DNA from: Dyadobacter chenwenxiniae
GTDB taxonomy: Bacteria; Bacteroidota; Bacteroidia; Cytophagales; Spirosomataceae
DNA length: 64,000 nt
Assembly (NCBI RefSeq): GCF_022869785.1
Contig: NZ_CP094997.1
Location: 3,038,001 to 3,102,000 of the forward strand
Reading direction: 5' to 3'
The notes beneath the pieces were generated by a model, which was given only the letters and a program-made list of their open reading frames with translations, ran no database searches and was not told where the DNA came from. Below are positions 18,110 to 27,434 of this stretch, piece after piece. A program made the position numbers and the translations under genes. Position 1 is the first letter of the stretch. Every line of letters starts with the position of its first letter.

Positions 18110-19048
18110 TTAAACCAATTTAGGAAGCACACTTTCAATCTGGGCTCTGCGTGGTTCGTACTGAGGCGGAAGTTGCAAACCTGTACCCAATTCTTCAACC
18201 GTTTCATCAGTTGCAAATCCGGGATTATCGCTTGCAATTTCAAATAACACACCGCCAGGTTCACGGAAATAAAGTGAATAGAAATAATTTCTGTCAATTT
18301 TATCCGTGATCTGATGTCCGGCTTCAACGACTTTTTTACGGAATTCCATCAAAATATCGTCATTCGCAACCCGGAAAGCAACGTGGTGAACAGATCCGCC
18401 CGCTACATGACCGGCTCTCTCGCCAGGCACTTCAACCAGGTCGACAATCGCCGCATTTTCAACTGCATCCGTCACAAACCGGAAGCGGTTAACATGCTGT
18501 TCCATTAATTTATAACCGAAAATATCTGTCAGGATTTTGGCCGTTTCTTCAATCGTATTGCTGGTGATCGTAATGCTGTGAAATCCGCGTGTAGCATTTT
18601 CGGCAGTCACTTCGGAAGTCTCAAACGGCGTCCGGTTGTCAACCGTTTTAGGAACGGTAAGCTCGAATTTCAGACCGTCCGGATCCAGGAATGTAAGATA
18701 TTGTTCTCCAAATTTCTCCGCAACCTTATTATAGGTTACGTGGTTCGCATCCAGTCTTTTCAACCAAAAATCAAGGCTGCCTTCGGGAACAGAATAGCCG
18801 ATTTCGGTTACCTGGCGGGTTCCCCTGCGTCCGGCCGGAATTTGGCTACCCCATGGAAAGAATGTTAAGATCGTGCCCGGCGTCCCTTCTTTATCACCGT
18901 AATAAAAGTGATAGGTGTTAGGATCATCGAAATTAACGGTTTTTTTCACCATTCTTAATCCCAGCACCCGTGTATAGAAGTCGTAATTCTTTTTAGCGTC
19001 ACCAGCGATGGCAGTAATATGGTGTATGCCGTTGATTGTATTTTCCAT
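18110..19048 (-). CDS. Ring-cleaving dioxygenase, VOC superfamily (MhqO-like)
   Basis: From the ATG at 19046-19048 the protein has 312 residues (start MENTINGIHHITAIAGD). It has two paired VOC domains with metal ligands in GIHHITAI, the second-domain VHHVAFRV and the C-terminal GGVLFEIASDNPGF. MhqO/LinE-type enzymes open hydroquinone or catechol rings using Fe2+ or Mn2+. An upstream start at 19114 would add 22 residues with no family match. Its neighbours (esterase, pirin) support a role in detoxifying quinones or other electrophiles. Confidence 0.88.
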   Translation of the reverse strand: MENTINGIHHITAIAGDAKKNYDFYTRVLGLRMVKKTVNFDDPNTYHFYYGDKEGTPGTILTFFPWGSQIPAGRRGTRQVTEIGYSVPEGSLDFWLKRLDANHVTYNKVAEKFGEQYLTFLDPDGLKFELTVPKTVDNRTPFETSEVTAENATRGFHSITITSNTIEETAKILTDIFGYKLMEQHVNRFRFVTDAVENAAIVDLVEVPGERAGHVAGGSVHHVAFRVANDDILMEFRKKVVEAGHQITDKIDRNYFYSLYFREPGGVLFEIASDNPGFATDETVEELGTGLQLPPQYEPRRAQIESVLPKLV

Positions 19049-19154
19049 GTTTTCCGAAAGTTTAGTTCTCTTTGTTTTTTGCTGATACAAAGATACCGTC
19101 ACCCCCAGGGGCAAAACATTGAACTAGGACAAGAAAACGGAATGGGTTGAAAAA

Positions 19155-19547
19155 TTACAGAGCAAGTCTGAGCGAGGCTTCCCGCAGCATTGCCTCATCC
19201 TCCGTCACACGTTTATTGACCTTGGCGGCTTCCAGATATACGCTCATTGGATATTTGCCATCAAAAGCGGGATCAATTTCCACCATAGGGACTTTCAGTC
19301 TCGCATGTTTGATGCTTTCCAGATCGGTGATGGAAACGTAACTTAATTCAGGTTTCCCCTGCGCAAGATCACATAGGCCGAATGCAATATTATTGGCCGC
19401 GTCCAGTTCTGAAAGCAGCCAGATCGCCTTGCCGTATTTTGAATGTAGTTTCACAACAGGCGCATGATCCTTAGCCAGGTCATTTTGCACTTCCTGGGCA
19501 TTGTGGATCATTGTTTCTCTTAAATTCTGCGGGATCATATTTACCAT
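19155..19547 (-). CDS. DUF2958 domain protein
   Basis: The 130-residue protein matches the DUF2958 pattern: APVVKLHSKYGKAIWLLSEL, NNIAFGLCDLAQGKPELSYVS and a C-terminal SVYLEAAKVNKR. The family has unknown function and is often carried on plasmids or conjugative elements. No other element genes are next to it here. A second ATG three codons in is also possible. Its start region is about 265 bases from the divergent esterase gene at 19814. Confidence 0.78.
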   Translation of the reverse strand: MVNMIPQNLRETMIHNAQEVQNDLAKDHAPVVKLHSKYGKAIWLLSELDAANNIAFGLCDLAQGKPELSYVSITDLESIKHARLKVPMVEIDPAFDGKYPMSVYLEAAKVNKRVTEDEAMLREASLRLAL

Positions 19548-19813
19548 TCAACAAAAGTAGCGGATTCTATTTTAAATAGACAGCCCCGAAAAACAGCGCC
19601 ATACACTACACTCCTATAAATAAATAATATTACAGACGGCGCAGAATTACTAGATCATTCACTAACTTTCAATTCAGAAATTTTCTCATTCTTAGTCAGG
19701 TACAAGACTGAACAGACTGGTAAAAATCATCCAGCCGAGCTAATATTCTTGTGCCCAGTCGATTATAAATCTTTGAATTCAAACCAATAACAAACCATAA
19801 ATAATTACTACCT

Positions 19814-21811
19814 ATGAATAGAAATTTACTTAGAATTGCTTGCTTCTTTCTTCTAATCACGCCACACTTGAGCTTCGCACAAGTAACGGTAACTTATCCT
19901 ACTGAACGAGCTGTTTTTCAGCGAAACAATTCTAACGAGGCAAACGTATACATCGGAGGGTATATCGCGGAGCCATTCCAGCAAATAGAAGCCCGATTTA
20001 TCCCGCGTATCTCAGGTGAAGGTGAAGCTGCTCCCGCAGGCGGCGGCTGGACCGTTATAGATGCAACGCCATCCGGGGGGCATTTTTATGGCTCGATGAC
20101 CATCAAAGGCGGCTGGTACAAGCTCGAAGTCCGTGGGGTCAAAAGCGGCAGTGAACCAAAAGTTTCCAGCGTCGAACGGGTGGGTGTTGGTGAAATTTTT
20201 GTGGTTGCGGGTCAGTCCAATGCCACAGGTGGTGATGCCAATCCAAACGGTCCGGGCGCGGCGAATGATCAGGTCAACAGTGTGGATTTCCAGAATGTCA
20301 GCGGCGGAACGATCACAGAGTATAATAATGTACAACTTCCTTGCCCGCAATTTGTGCACCTCGATGCGAGCACAAAAACGGCTCCATTTGGAAACTATGC
20401 CTGGTGCTGGGGCTCATTCGGGGACAAAATATACGAAAAATACCGCGTGCCGGTAATGATTTTCAACGCGGGCTGGTCGAGCACAGGCATTGAAGAATGG
20501 CGGCAGAGCATCGATCCGAATGCTGTTACAACCGGGCCATTCGGCTACACATTCCCCAGAGGCCTCCCCTTTGGTCACCTCCGACTTGCATTAAATAATT
20601 ACATAGCGCAACTCGGTGTACGCGCCGTACTTTGGCATCAGGGCGAAACTGATAACCTTATTGAAAACTCTATCACAGTCAACCCAAAGGATCGCTACCG
20701 CGATAAACTATGGGAAGTAATCAATGCCAGCCGCAGCCTTTCGGGCAAAAGCAATCTGGCATGGGTCGTGGCGCGGGCATCCCGTTTTACATTTGATGGC
20801 GCCACCAGAACCTCTGCCAATGTGGTAGCAGCCCAAAATGAATTGATTGACAATGATGGGACTTATGCGCATGTATACCAGGGCCCGGAAACGGACCCTT
20901 ATTACGACATCCAATATCGCAGCGACGAAATCCACTTCCGGGGTGACGGCGTCACACCTTCTCCGGACGGCCAGGTTTATTCCGGCCTGATTTCCCTGGC
21001 CGGCTTTTGGAACGATAAGATCACCAGTGATTTTATGAGTCAATCCACGCCATATCCGGCCTTACCACCGGCAGAAGTGACTGCCAGCCAGGCTCCCGGA
21101 AGCACAAACCTGACATTTACAGGACCCAACATTCCCGCCGGCTCTGTGTATAACTGGCTGAATGCTGATAACTGCAACCAAGTTCAGAGTACATCCCAGC
21201 AGTGGACAGCAGCGACCGGTTTTTATAAATTAAAGATCGTCGACTCTAACAAAAACACCATTTTTTCGCCTGGACTTCACGTCTCTGGCACATCACTTCC
21301 GGTGGTTTGGAAATACTTTACTGTCCGTAACAATGAAAACAGGCGCCCTTTAATCCAATGGGCAACCTCTGAGGAAACGAACGCGTCGCATTTTGAATTG
21401 GAGCGCAGCAGCAATGCAATCTATTTTGCGAACATTCACACGATCCAGGCAGCAGGTAATTCAAAAAATACGAACGCCTACGAATATGAGGAAGAATTCC
21501 TTCCCGCCGGGATTTACTACTATCGCATCAAGCAGGTAGATTTTGATGGCAAGTTTACATACAGCCGGACTGTGAGCACTAAAATCGCCGAAAACGATTT
21601 GCTTAAAGCTTACCCTAATCCGGTAACCGATGTGCTGACCATTGAATCAGAAAAAATACTCGGACAGGTCGAAGTAATGAATGTGGCTGGGACAAGGCTG
21701 CATGTATCCAGGCAACCGCTGCATGCTATGACTTTGGATATGAGCAAGTTTCCTGCTGGCTTGTATACCATCACGGCCAGTGGAAAAAGGTATAAAGTTG
21801 TTAAAAAGTAA
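19814..21811 (+). CDS. Secreted SGNH/sialate O-acetylesterase-like protein with T9SS sorting domain
   Basis: The 665-residue protein has a signal peptide (about 1-22, ending SFAQ). An SGNH-type esterase follows with nucleophile S135 in VAGQSNATGG, the block LWHQGETDN and a late D371-x-x-H374 (DEIHF). This layout resembles sialate O-acetylesterases that de-acetylate sugars. A fibronectin-like module with WATSEETNASHFELERSS follows, then a C-terminal sorting domain from about 590 (KAYPNPVTDVLTIES) that directs export by the type IX system. The gene converges with the AraC gene over a long hairpin. Confidence 0.87.
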   Translation: MNRNLLRIACFFLLITPHLSFAQVTVTYPTERAVFQRNNSNEANVYIGGYIAEPFQQIEARFIPRISGEGEAAPAGGGWTVIDATPSGGHFYGSMTIKGGWYKLEVRGVKSGSEPKVSSVERVGVGEIFVVAGQSNATGGDANPNGPGAANDQVNSVDFQNVSGGTITEYNNVQLPCPQFVHLDASTKTAPFGNYAWCWGSFGDKIYEKYRVPVMIFNAGWSSTGIEEWRQSIDPNAVTTGPFGYTFPRGLPFGHLRLALNNYIAQLGVRAVLWHQGETDNLIENSITVNPKDRYRDKLWEVINASRSLSGKSNLAWVVARASRFTFDGATRTSANVVAAQNELIDNDGTYAHVYQGPETDPYYDIQYRSDEIHFRGDGVTPSPDGQVYSGLISLAGFWNDKITSDFMSQSTPYPALPPAEVTASQAPGSTNLTFTGPNIPAGSVYNWLNADNCNQVQSTSQQWTAATGFYKLKIVDSNKNTIFSPGLHVSGTSLPVVWKYFTVRNNENRRPLIQWATSEETNASHFELERSSNAIYFANIHTIQAAGNSKNTNAYEYEEEFLPAGIYYYRIKQVDFDGKFTYSRTVSTKIAENDLLKAYPNPVTDVLTIESEKILGQVEVMNVAGTRLHVSRQPLHAMTLDMSKFPAGLYTITASGKRYKVVKK

Positions 21812-21815
21812 GTGT

Positions 21816-21856
21816 CCATGCTCAGGGAAAAACTTTCTGCTTTTCCCTGAGCATGG
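21816..21856. terminator. Perfect 16-bp hairpin between convergent genes
   Basis: CCATGCTCAGGGAAAA (21816-21831) pairs with TTTTCCCTGAGCATGG (21841-21856) around a 9-base loop. It starts five bases after the esterase stop and ends five before the AraC stop, so it can serve both genes. Confidence 0.8.
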
Positions 21857-21861
21857 CAAAT

Positions 21862-22725
21862 TCAGGAAGCCAGCGCCAGTCTTTGCCTCCGATATTCCGC
21901 CGGGCTTACACCCTTGTATTTCTTGAATGTTTTTGTCAAATGGCTATCATCCGTGAAGTTCAGTTCAGCGGCAATTTCGTTCAGTCGCATATCGCTATGC
22001 TTCAATCTGATCTCAACCAGTGACAATTTGTAATTGATGATGTATTGTTGAAGATTTTCATGGGTGTGCTTCTTGAAATATTCACTGATGTAATTCAAAG
22101 AAATGTTGAAGTGGGAAGCAATGTTTTCCGCCTTTAACTTATCCGGGTTGTAAATATTCCGGTGTATGTAATGTATTATCTCCAAAGATAAATTCTGGGT
22201 GATATTGGATTTCTCAGGAATATGCAACGAAATATTCCTTGCAACCACCGTTATCAATGTGTTGATCAGCTGCTGAACAAGCTCTTTATGAAGCGTTTGC
22301 TGGTTTACATATTCCTGCACAATGGCATCCATAACGGCCCTCACCAGCGGCTTATCATGCGCATTTCTTAAAATACAGCCTTGCAGATGATTGCTGTTCT
22401 GGAAAATATATTCCAGCTTATGCGCCCAGTCTCCCAGGTTGCTATACTGCTCATTAGCACGCTGTGCATTTAAATAGATGTTGTTAAAGCGGATAAACAT
22501 AAATGAAGTTGTAGTCAGCACTTCTGTATAATGCATATCCATAGGCATTACGAGGAACAAGTTTTCCGACGAATACTTGAACTGACTCTGATTGATGTGG
22601 TATGTGCCGTCCCCGTCAATAATGTATATCAATTCAATAAATGTATTCTTATGCGCCTTGACCGGACATTCGTTGACCTTAACGAACCGGATGTCAAATG
22701 GTTGAAACAGATTATGTATTTCCAT
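21862..22725 (-). CDS. AraC family transcriptional regulator
   Basis: The 287-residue protein has an N-terminal cupin-like sensing domain (about 20-110, with YIIDGDGTYHINQSQ) and a C-terminal double helix-turn-helix (about 185-285). The latter includes IASHFNISLNYISEYFKKHT and RLNEIAAELNFTDDSHLTKTFKKYKG. It is divergent from the oxidoreductase gene at 22819 with 93 bases between, so it probably controls that gene and itself. The ligand is unknown. Confidence 0.9.
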   Translation of the reverse strand: MEIHNLFQPFDIRFVKVNECPVKAHKNTFIELIYIIDGDGTYHINQSQFKYSSENLFLVMPMDMHYTEVLTTTSFMFIRFNNIYLNAQRANEQYSNLGDWAHKLEYIFQNSNHLQGCILRNAHDKPLVRAVMDAIVQEYVNQQTLHKELVQQLINTLITVVARNISLHIPEKSNITQNLSLEIIHYIHRNIYNPDKLKAENIASHFNISLNYISEYFKKHTHENLQQYIINYKLSLVEIRLKHSDMRLNEIAAELNFTDDSHLTKTFKKYKGVSPAEYRRQRLALAS

Positions 22726-22818
22726 ACCTATAAAATTACGGAATTAACCCAAATTTTTACAAGAAATGATCGCCCTCGTACTGCAAAATTTGTGTCGTTA
22801 AATCAAAACAACACAAAT

Positions 22819-23772
22819 ATGAAGGCGATAGCATTAAAAGAAACAGGAGGAGTTGAAAAGCTGACTTTAATTGAGACCAAAACGCCACAGATTAAACCCG
22901 ATGAGGTTTTAATTCAGGTAAAAGCAATCGGCATTAATCCGGTCGACGGCTTTGTACGAGGAAATAAGCCCTATCTGGAAAGAGTCATTAATCCGAAGCC
23001 CGGAGAGGATATAATACTCGGCTGGGACGTTTCAGGGACTGTGGTCGAGATTGGAAATGAGGTTTCTGATTTTAAGATTGGCGACGACGTTTTTGGAATG
23101 GTGAATTTTCCTGGTCATGGAAAAGCATATGCGGAATACGTCGCTGCACCAGCGGACCAGTTGGCACTGAAACCTGAAAACATTTCCTACGAAGAAGCAG
23201 CTGCGGCTACATTGGCAGCATTGACTGCCTGGCAATCACTGGTTACTTATGCAAAAATCAAAAAAGGTGACAAAATCCTGATCCACGCAGCCGCGGGGGG
23301 AGTGGGCCATTATGCAATCCAGATCGCGAAATACTTTGGAGCACACATTGTCGGGACCGGCTCAGGCGCGAAGAAGGATTTCATCATCAGCCAGGGAGCC
23401 CACGAATTCATTGATTATACCACTGAAAAATTTGAGGAAAAGGTCCGGGATGCAGACATTGTTCTTGATTCGATTTTTGGCGATCATGTGGTGCGCTCGC
23501 TGGATGCAGTGAAACAAGGCGGAAGACTTATTTCACTGCTGACCTTTTTTACAGACGAAAATCTGGTCAAAAAAATAACAGAAAAAGAGGTCTATGCGCA
23601 TCGGCTGGGTGTCTTATCCAATGGTGCAGACATGAAACAGATCGCTGCACTGCTCGCTAACGGAACATTGCATTCATACATCTCCGCCCAATTCACTTTT
23701 GAAGAAATACCGCAGGCACAAACGCTCGTCGATGCAGGCAGGACCGTTGGTAAGGTTGTGATTACATTATAA
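22819..23772 (+). CDS. Quinone-oxidoreductase-like NADP-dependent MDR enzyme
   Basis: From the ATG at 22819 the protein has 317 residues (start MKAIALKETGGVEKL). It is a zinc-free medium-chain reductase: an N-terminal GroES-like domain with GWDVSGTVVEIG, then a Rossmann domain with HAAAGGVGHYAIQIAKYFGA. These enzymes reduce quinones or enones with NADPH. Earlier in-frame starts from 22531 would overlap the AraC gene on the other strand and lack family sequence. Divergence from an AraC regulator suggests inducible detoxification. Confidence 0.9.
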   Translation: MKAIALKETGGVEKLTLIETKTPQIKPDEVLIQVKAIGINPVDGFVRGNKPYLERVINPKPGEDIILGWDVSGTVVEIGNEVSDFKIGDDVFGMVNFPGHGKAYAEYVAAPADQLALKPENISYEEAAAATLAALTAWQSLVTYAKIKKGDKILIHAAAGGVGHYAIQIAKYFGAHIVGTGSGAKKDFIISQGAHEFIDYTTEKFEEKVRDADIVLDSIFGDHVVRSLDAVKQGGRLISLLTFFTDENLVKKITEKEVYAHRLGVLSNGADMKQIAALLANGTLHSYISAQFTFEEIPQAQTLVDAGRTVGKVVITL

Positions 23773-23887
23773 TTACAAGGATTTATGCCCTTTTGACGCA
23801 TAAAACAACCGCCGTCGCGACAGTATGGCACGAAGTCTGTGCTGGATGCATTTTTGACCATAGCATTTCAGACAAAAATTTGGAGCT

Positions 23888-24814
23888 ATGGATACCTTTT
23901 CAACCATGATTATCGACGCCGTTGACAAGATCAAAAACGCGGTCGTTAAAATCGATACATTTAAAACCATTAACGGAAAAATGAAGCCGGCCGGGTCGGG
24001 TTCCGGCTTCATTTTTTCATCCGACGGGCTGATTTTCACAAATAGCCATGTGGTAGAAGGCGCGGAGAAAGTAATGGTCAGCCTTTTGAATGAAAATGAA
24101 ATCGAAGCCACGCTGGTCGGGAAAGACCCTGACACAGACCTGGCTATTTTAAAAATTTATACGCAAGGATATTCTGTGGCCAAGCTCGGCGATGCGGGCC
24201 AATTGCAGATCGGACAGTTTGTGATTGCGATTGGCAATCCTTACGGCTATCAACACACCGTAACGACTGGCGTTGTGAGCGCATTGGGGCGGACTTTGCA
24301 AACACAATCCGGCAGGATGGTCGATAATGTGATACAATCGGATGCGGCATTGAACCCAGGAAATTCGGGAGGCCCGATGATCAACACGGATGGCGAAGTG
24401 ATCGGGGTAAATACGGCCGTGATCCAGGGAGCTCAGGGACTGAGTTTTTCCGTGAACATTAACACCGCAAAGGAAATTGCACGTCAGTTGATTCAGGAAG
24501 GAAGGGTTTTCAAGGCATTTTTGGGTCTGCAATTACAAGATGTGCAGATCAACGAAAAAGTCCGGCAGCATTATAAGCTGCAAAGCCGGACCGGCATTTT
24601 CATTACAAAAATCGATGCGGACACGCCCGCATCGCGATCTCAGCTGCTCGAAGGCGACATCATCGTTTCATTTAACAACCAAACGGTAAGCGACTCAAAT
24701 GAGCTGTTCAAAGCACTCACAAATAAGAACATTCTGACGATCACCAACATTTCAGTAATCCGCCATACGGAATTACTGAACTTCATTATCGTGCCGGTTG
24801 AGAAGCGGAACTAG
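23888..24814 (+). CDS. HtrA/DegP-type serine protease without signal peptide
   Basis: The 308-residue protein has a trypsin-like domain with triad H54 (TNSHVVEGA), D84 (DTDLAILK) and S160 (NPGNSGGPM), and one PDZ domain (about 200-300, with GIFITKIDADTPASRSQLLEGD). Family members usually start with a signal peptide or membrane helix. Here the N-terminus MDTFSTMIIDAVDKIKNAVV has neither, so it should be cytoplasmic. It shortens the family by about 80-150 residues. No partner gene is adjacent. Confidence 0.88.
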   Translation: MDTFSTMIIDAVDKIKNAVVKIDTFKTINGKMKPAGSGSGFIFSSDGLIFTNSHVVEGAEKVMVSLLNENEIEATLVGKDPDTDLAILKIYTQGYSVAKLGDAGQLQIGQFVIAIGNPYGYQHTVTTGVVSALGRTLQTQSGRMVDNVIQSDAALNPGNSGGPMINTDGEVIGVNTAVIQGAQGLSFSVNINTAKEIARQLIQEGRVFKAFLGLQLQDVQINEKVRQHYKLQSRTGIFITKIDADTPASRSQLLEGDIIVSFNNQTVSDSNELFKALTNKNILTITNISVIRHTELLNFIIVPVEKRN

Positions 24815-24915
24815 GGCATGATTTATACGATGATGTTTTTAGAATTCAGGATAGAAAAAAAACGCCTGATCGGTTGCCTGGCAAGATATAAATCAGCCCT
24901 TCGTTAGCAGCGATC

Positions 24916-24946
24916 TAACGGGTTACGTGCAGGCGTAACGGGTTAC
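24916..24946. repeat. Two copies of TAACGGGTTAC exactly 20 bases apart
   Basis: TAACGGGTTAC is at 24916-24926 and again at 24936-24946. Each contains the inverted halves TAAC and GTTA. The spacing is two helical turns. They lie 137 bases before the YtxJ-like gene and could be operator sites. Confidence 0.45.
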
Positions 24947-25082
24947 TTTGAATAGACTATACCAATAAATACAGCAATCACAGCGAGTTAGGCGGCCTTT
25001 TTCGCCGTTCGGGAATGAAAATTGGTACGATTATTGTTGTTAATGCACTATCAGAATCAAAGATAAATTTTTATCAAGCTTT

Positions 25083-25415
25083 ATGAATTGGATTACAATC
25101 AACAGCACGGAAGAGGTCGAGCAGATTTATAAATCATCTGAGTACGCCATTATATACAAGCACAGTCCTCGCTGTATGACCAGCCTGATGGCTTATCGTC
25201 AGTTAAAATCGGATGTCAATTCGGTTCCGCACGTGGATGTGCCGCTTTATATTGTAGATGTGGTCAATAACCGCACCGAATCCATGTCGATTGCAAACAG
25301 CTTTAATGTGCAACACGAGTCGCCTCAACTGCTGGTTGTAAAAAACGGGGAATGTGTATTTGATGCGTCCCACGAGGACATTTCACTGCACGACACACTT
25401 TCCTATTTTCAATAA
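25083..25415 (+). CDS. Bacillithiol-system redox protein YtxJ-like
   Basis: The 110-residue protein has a thioredoxin fold without a CxxC pair. A single cysteine is in IYKHSPRCMTSLMAYRQL, matching YtxJ monothiol bacilliredoxin-like proteins that act on bacillithiol mixed disulfides. The cis-proline region reads HESPQLLVVKNG and agrees with the fold. Bacillithiol genes occur in many Cytophagales. It is monocistronic with a strong terminator after it and twin direct repeats upstream. Confidence 0.85.
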   Translation: MNWITINSTEEVEQIYKSSEYAIIYKHSPRCMTSLMAYRQLKSDVNSVPHVDVPLYIVDVVNNRTESMSIANSFNVQHESPQLLVVKNGECVFDASHEDISLHDTLSYFQ

Positions 25416-25431
25416 ATATTTTTAAACAAAA

Positions 25432-25471
25432 AGAGATCGTCCAGCCGGTTTACCCCTGCCGAACGATCTCT
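25432..25471. terminator. Bidirectional terminator
   Basis: AGAGATCGT (25432-25440) pairs with ACGATCTCT (25463-25471), with A-run before and TTTTT after. It serves the YtxJ-like gene and the convergent PLP-enzyme gene. Confidence 0.85.
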
Positions 25472-25495
25472 TTTTATTTAATGCCTGCGAATTTC

Positions 25496-27106
25496 CTAGG
25501 TTGCCAGCGGAGGGCCTGACGGGATCATGATCTTCTCTCGCTTCATTTTGAACTTCATCCTTTTGGCTGTGAATTTTGCTGTCATATATTCGCCCATGTA
25601 GATCGAGCCAGCCATTACATCATCCTTCACAGTTCCGGAAAACATAAATGTGATCGCATCCCCGGGCTGCCGGTCCGTACTGCGCATTTTAAACTCATTT
25701 CCTTCTACGGTTCCCTGCAACTCGCGCACACTGAACTCACCTTTGTGAGAACCTTCAAGCCAGTTGCCATCCTGCTCAATGATAAGCATTTGTTTGCTGG
25801 TCGATGAGAAAAACTCCACATTCGCCTCCCAATGTCCTTTTAGTGACACGGATGCAGCAGCCATGTCGGCTTTCTGCGGAGCTCTTTTTTGTGATAGCAC
25901 TTCAAACAAGCGATCGGAAACCACTTTATCATCTCCCGGCTGCATCTGCCCGGTCGTGATCGAGACGAAGGTTGCCCCGTCGCGGCTTCCGCCACCCAGC
26001 GCGATGCGCGGTTTGGTGCGCCCGAAAAGCTCAGCGATTTCTTCTCCGGTGATATTCAGTTTGGCAGGGTCCCACGAAATCCGTAATTGTGGCGTTCGGT
26101 TTGACAGTTGCTTGGGCTCAATAACCGTTGTCTTCACAGATTCAATTGCGGAAACTTTTTTGGAAATGTTGTCGAGCCAGGAAAGCCATCGCTTCCATTC
26201 GCCAGCATGATCCCTTTTCGTCCAGGCTTCTACCGCCGCAACCATTCCCATCGTCTCTTCCCTACCCACCTTGTTATCGCGTCCGGGGCCATGATGCGGG
26301 GCGCTTGCCTGCCAGGCCGACATTAAAATGTCTTTTCTCCCGAGTACCAACCCGGCGCACTGCGGTCCGCATAATGCTTTTCCGCCACTGTAAATGACAA
26401 CGTCCGCGCCCATTTTCAGATGCACATTGGGAATCGTCAGATCTTCCGCAGCTGCATCGACCATTACCGGGATGTTTTTCGGCTTGGCCAATTTCGATAT
26501 CGCCTCAAGGGACATAGGCCCACTCATGGACTCGTCGCCTGCCATCAGGTATATCATCGCCGTGCGGGAGCTGATAGCGTGAGAGAGCTCTTCGATAGAA
26601 TCAACTGTGATCAATGTTACGCCTACATTGCGAAGGGCATGGTCATAAACGTTTCGGGAATATCTGGGAATAATGACCTCCGTTTTATCAAACCCGGCCA
26701 AATCCGGAACGCGTACCAGCTTCTCCGGATTTCCGCCCGTTACGCATGCGACGGTCACGTGCTTCATTCCCGCTGCGCAGCCGGCTGATACCAGCCCCCA
26801 CTCGGCACCTGTAAGCTCGGCCAGACGTTTTCCAGCGCCAAAAGCAAGCTCGTCATATTGCACAAAAACCTGAGCCGCAGCATCCATCGCTGCCCGCACT
26901 TCGGGTCTTTCAATAGAACCGCCGATGATTGTAAATGTTCCGCGGCAGTTGATGATCGGCTCTACACCAATGGCTTGATAAATTTCCTTGCTTGCAGCTA
27001 TCTCAGCATTTCTTGACACAGTTTCGGCAGCTTTTCTTTGGGGAAGCATGATACTTCCTGCAAGCGGAAGCATGGATAAATCTTTAATTGCATCTCTACG
27101 TTTCAT
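25496..27106 (-). CDS. SelA-like PLP-dependent enzyme with fused C-terminal beta domain
   Basis: The 536-residue protein starts MKRRDAIKDLSMLPLAG, a twin-arginine-like export signal. A fold-type I PLP domain (about 40-395) follows with D217 in VMVDAAAED and the Schiff-base lysine K243 in YSGGKALCGPQC. It resembles the SelA / D-glucosaminate-6-phosphate ammonia-lyase group. The last 120 residues form a beta-rich domain (SVSLKGHWEANVEFF to TAKFTAKRMKF) not found in SelA. No selenocysteine gene is present, so a role in amino-sugar or amino-acid turnover outside the cytoplasm is more likely than SelA function. Confidence 0.8.
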   Translation of the reverse strand: MKRRDAIKDLSMLPLAGSIMLPQRKAAETVSRNAEIAASKEIYQAIGVEPIINCRGTFTIIGGSIERPEVRAAMDAAAQVFVQYDELAFGAGKRLAELTGAEWGLVSAGCAAGMKHVTVACVTGGNPEKLVRVPDLAGFDKTEVIIPRYSRNVYDHALRNVGVTLITVDSIEELSHAISSRTAMIYLMAGDESMSGPMSLEAISKLAKPKNIPVMVDAAAEDLTIPNVHLKMGADVVIYSGGKALCGPQCAGLVLGRKDILMSAWQASAPHHGPGRDNKVGREETMGMVAAVEAWTKRDHAGEWKRWLSWLDNISKKVSAIESVKTTVIEPKQLSNRTPQLRISWDPAKLNITGEEIAELFGRTKPRIALGGGSRDGATFVSITTGQMQPGDDKVVSDRLFEVLSQKRAPQKADMAAASVSLKGHWEANVEFFSSTSKQMLIIEQDGNWLEGSHKGEFSVRELQGTVEGNEFKMRSTDRQPGDAITFMFSGTVKDDVMAGSIYMGEYMTAKFTAKRMKFKMKREKIMIPSGPPLAT

Positions 27107-27434
27107 TCTTTTTTATGAGGTTAAGGAATATGAAAAGGTTCTGGCGGACAAAAGCATGTTAAAGTATAAGATTTTGCATAAATGAGCCGCAGTAATCTGA
27201 AATATGGCATTTCAGCAGAATAACAGGACGAGTTTAATACTAAAACGAAACTTAACCAAATATAAAAACAACCGGCTCCGGGTAGGTTACCGCGCCTAAT
27301 CTTGAACGGGGGGTATCCCTGCCTTATTTGGAATTCCAATAAACACATGATTTTCTGAATTGATTTGATAGAGCGTAGGATTATTTCGCGATCTTTACAA
27401 TGAGTTCCTAACCTTCCAGCAGACCTAAATAATA
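27107..27434. other. Gene-free stretch between divergent genes
   Basis: About 330 bases separate the divergent PLP-enzyme and sensor-kinase genes and should hold both promoters. No RNA gene, repeat or credible small protein was seen. Confidence 0.5.

Noticed and set aside
25496..27106. True selenocysteine synthase
   Set aside because: It has an export-like signal and an extra beta domain, and no selB or selD is near.
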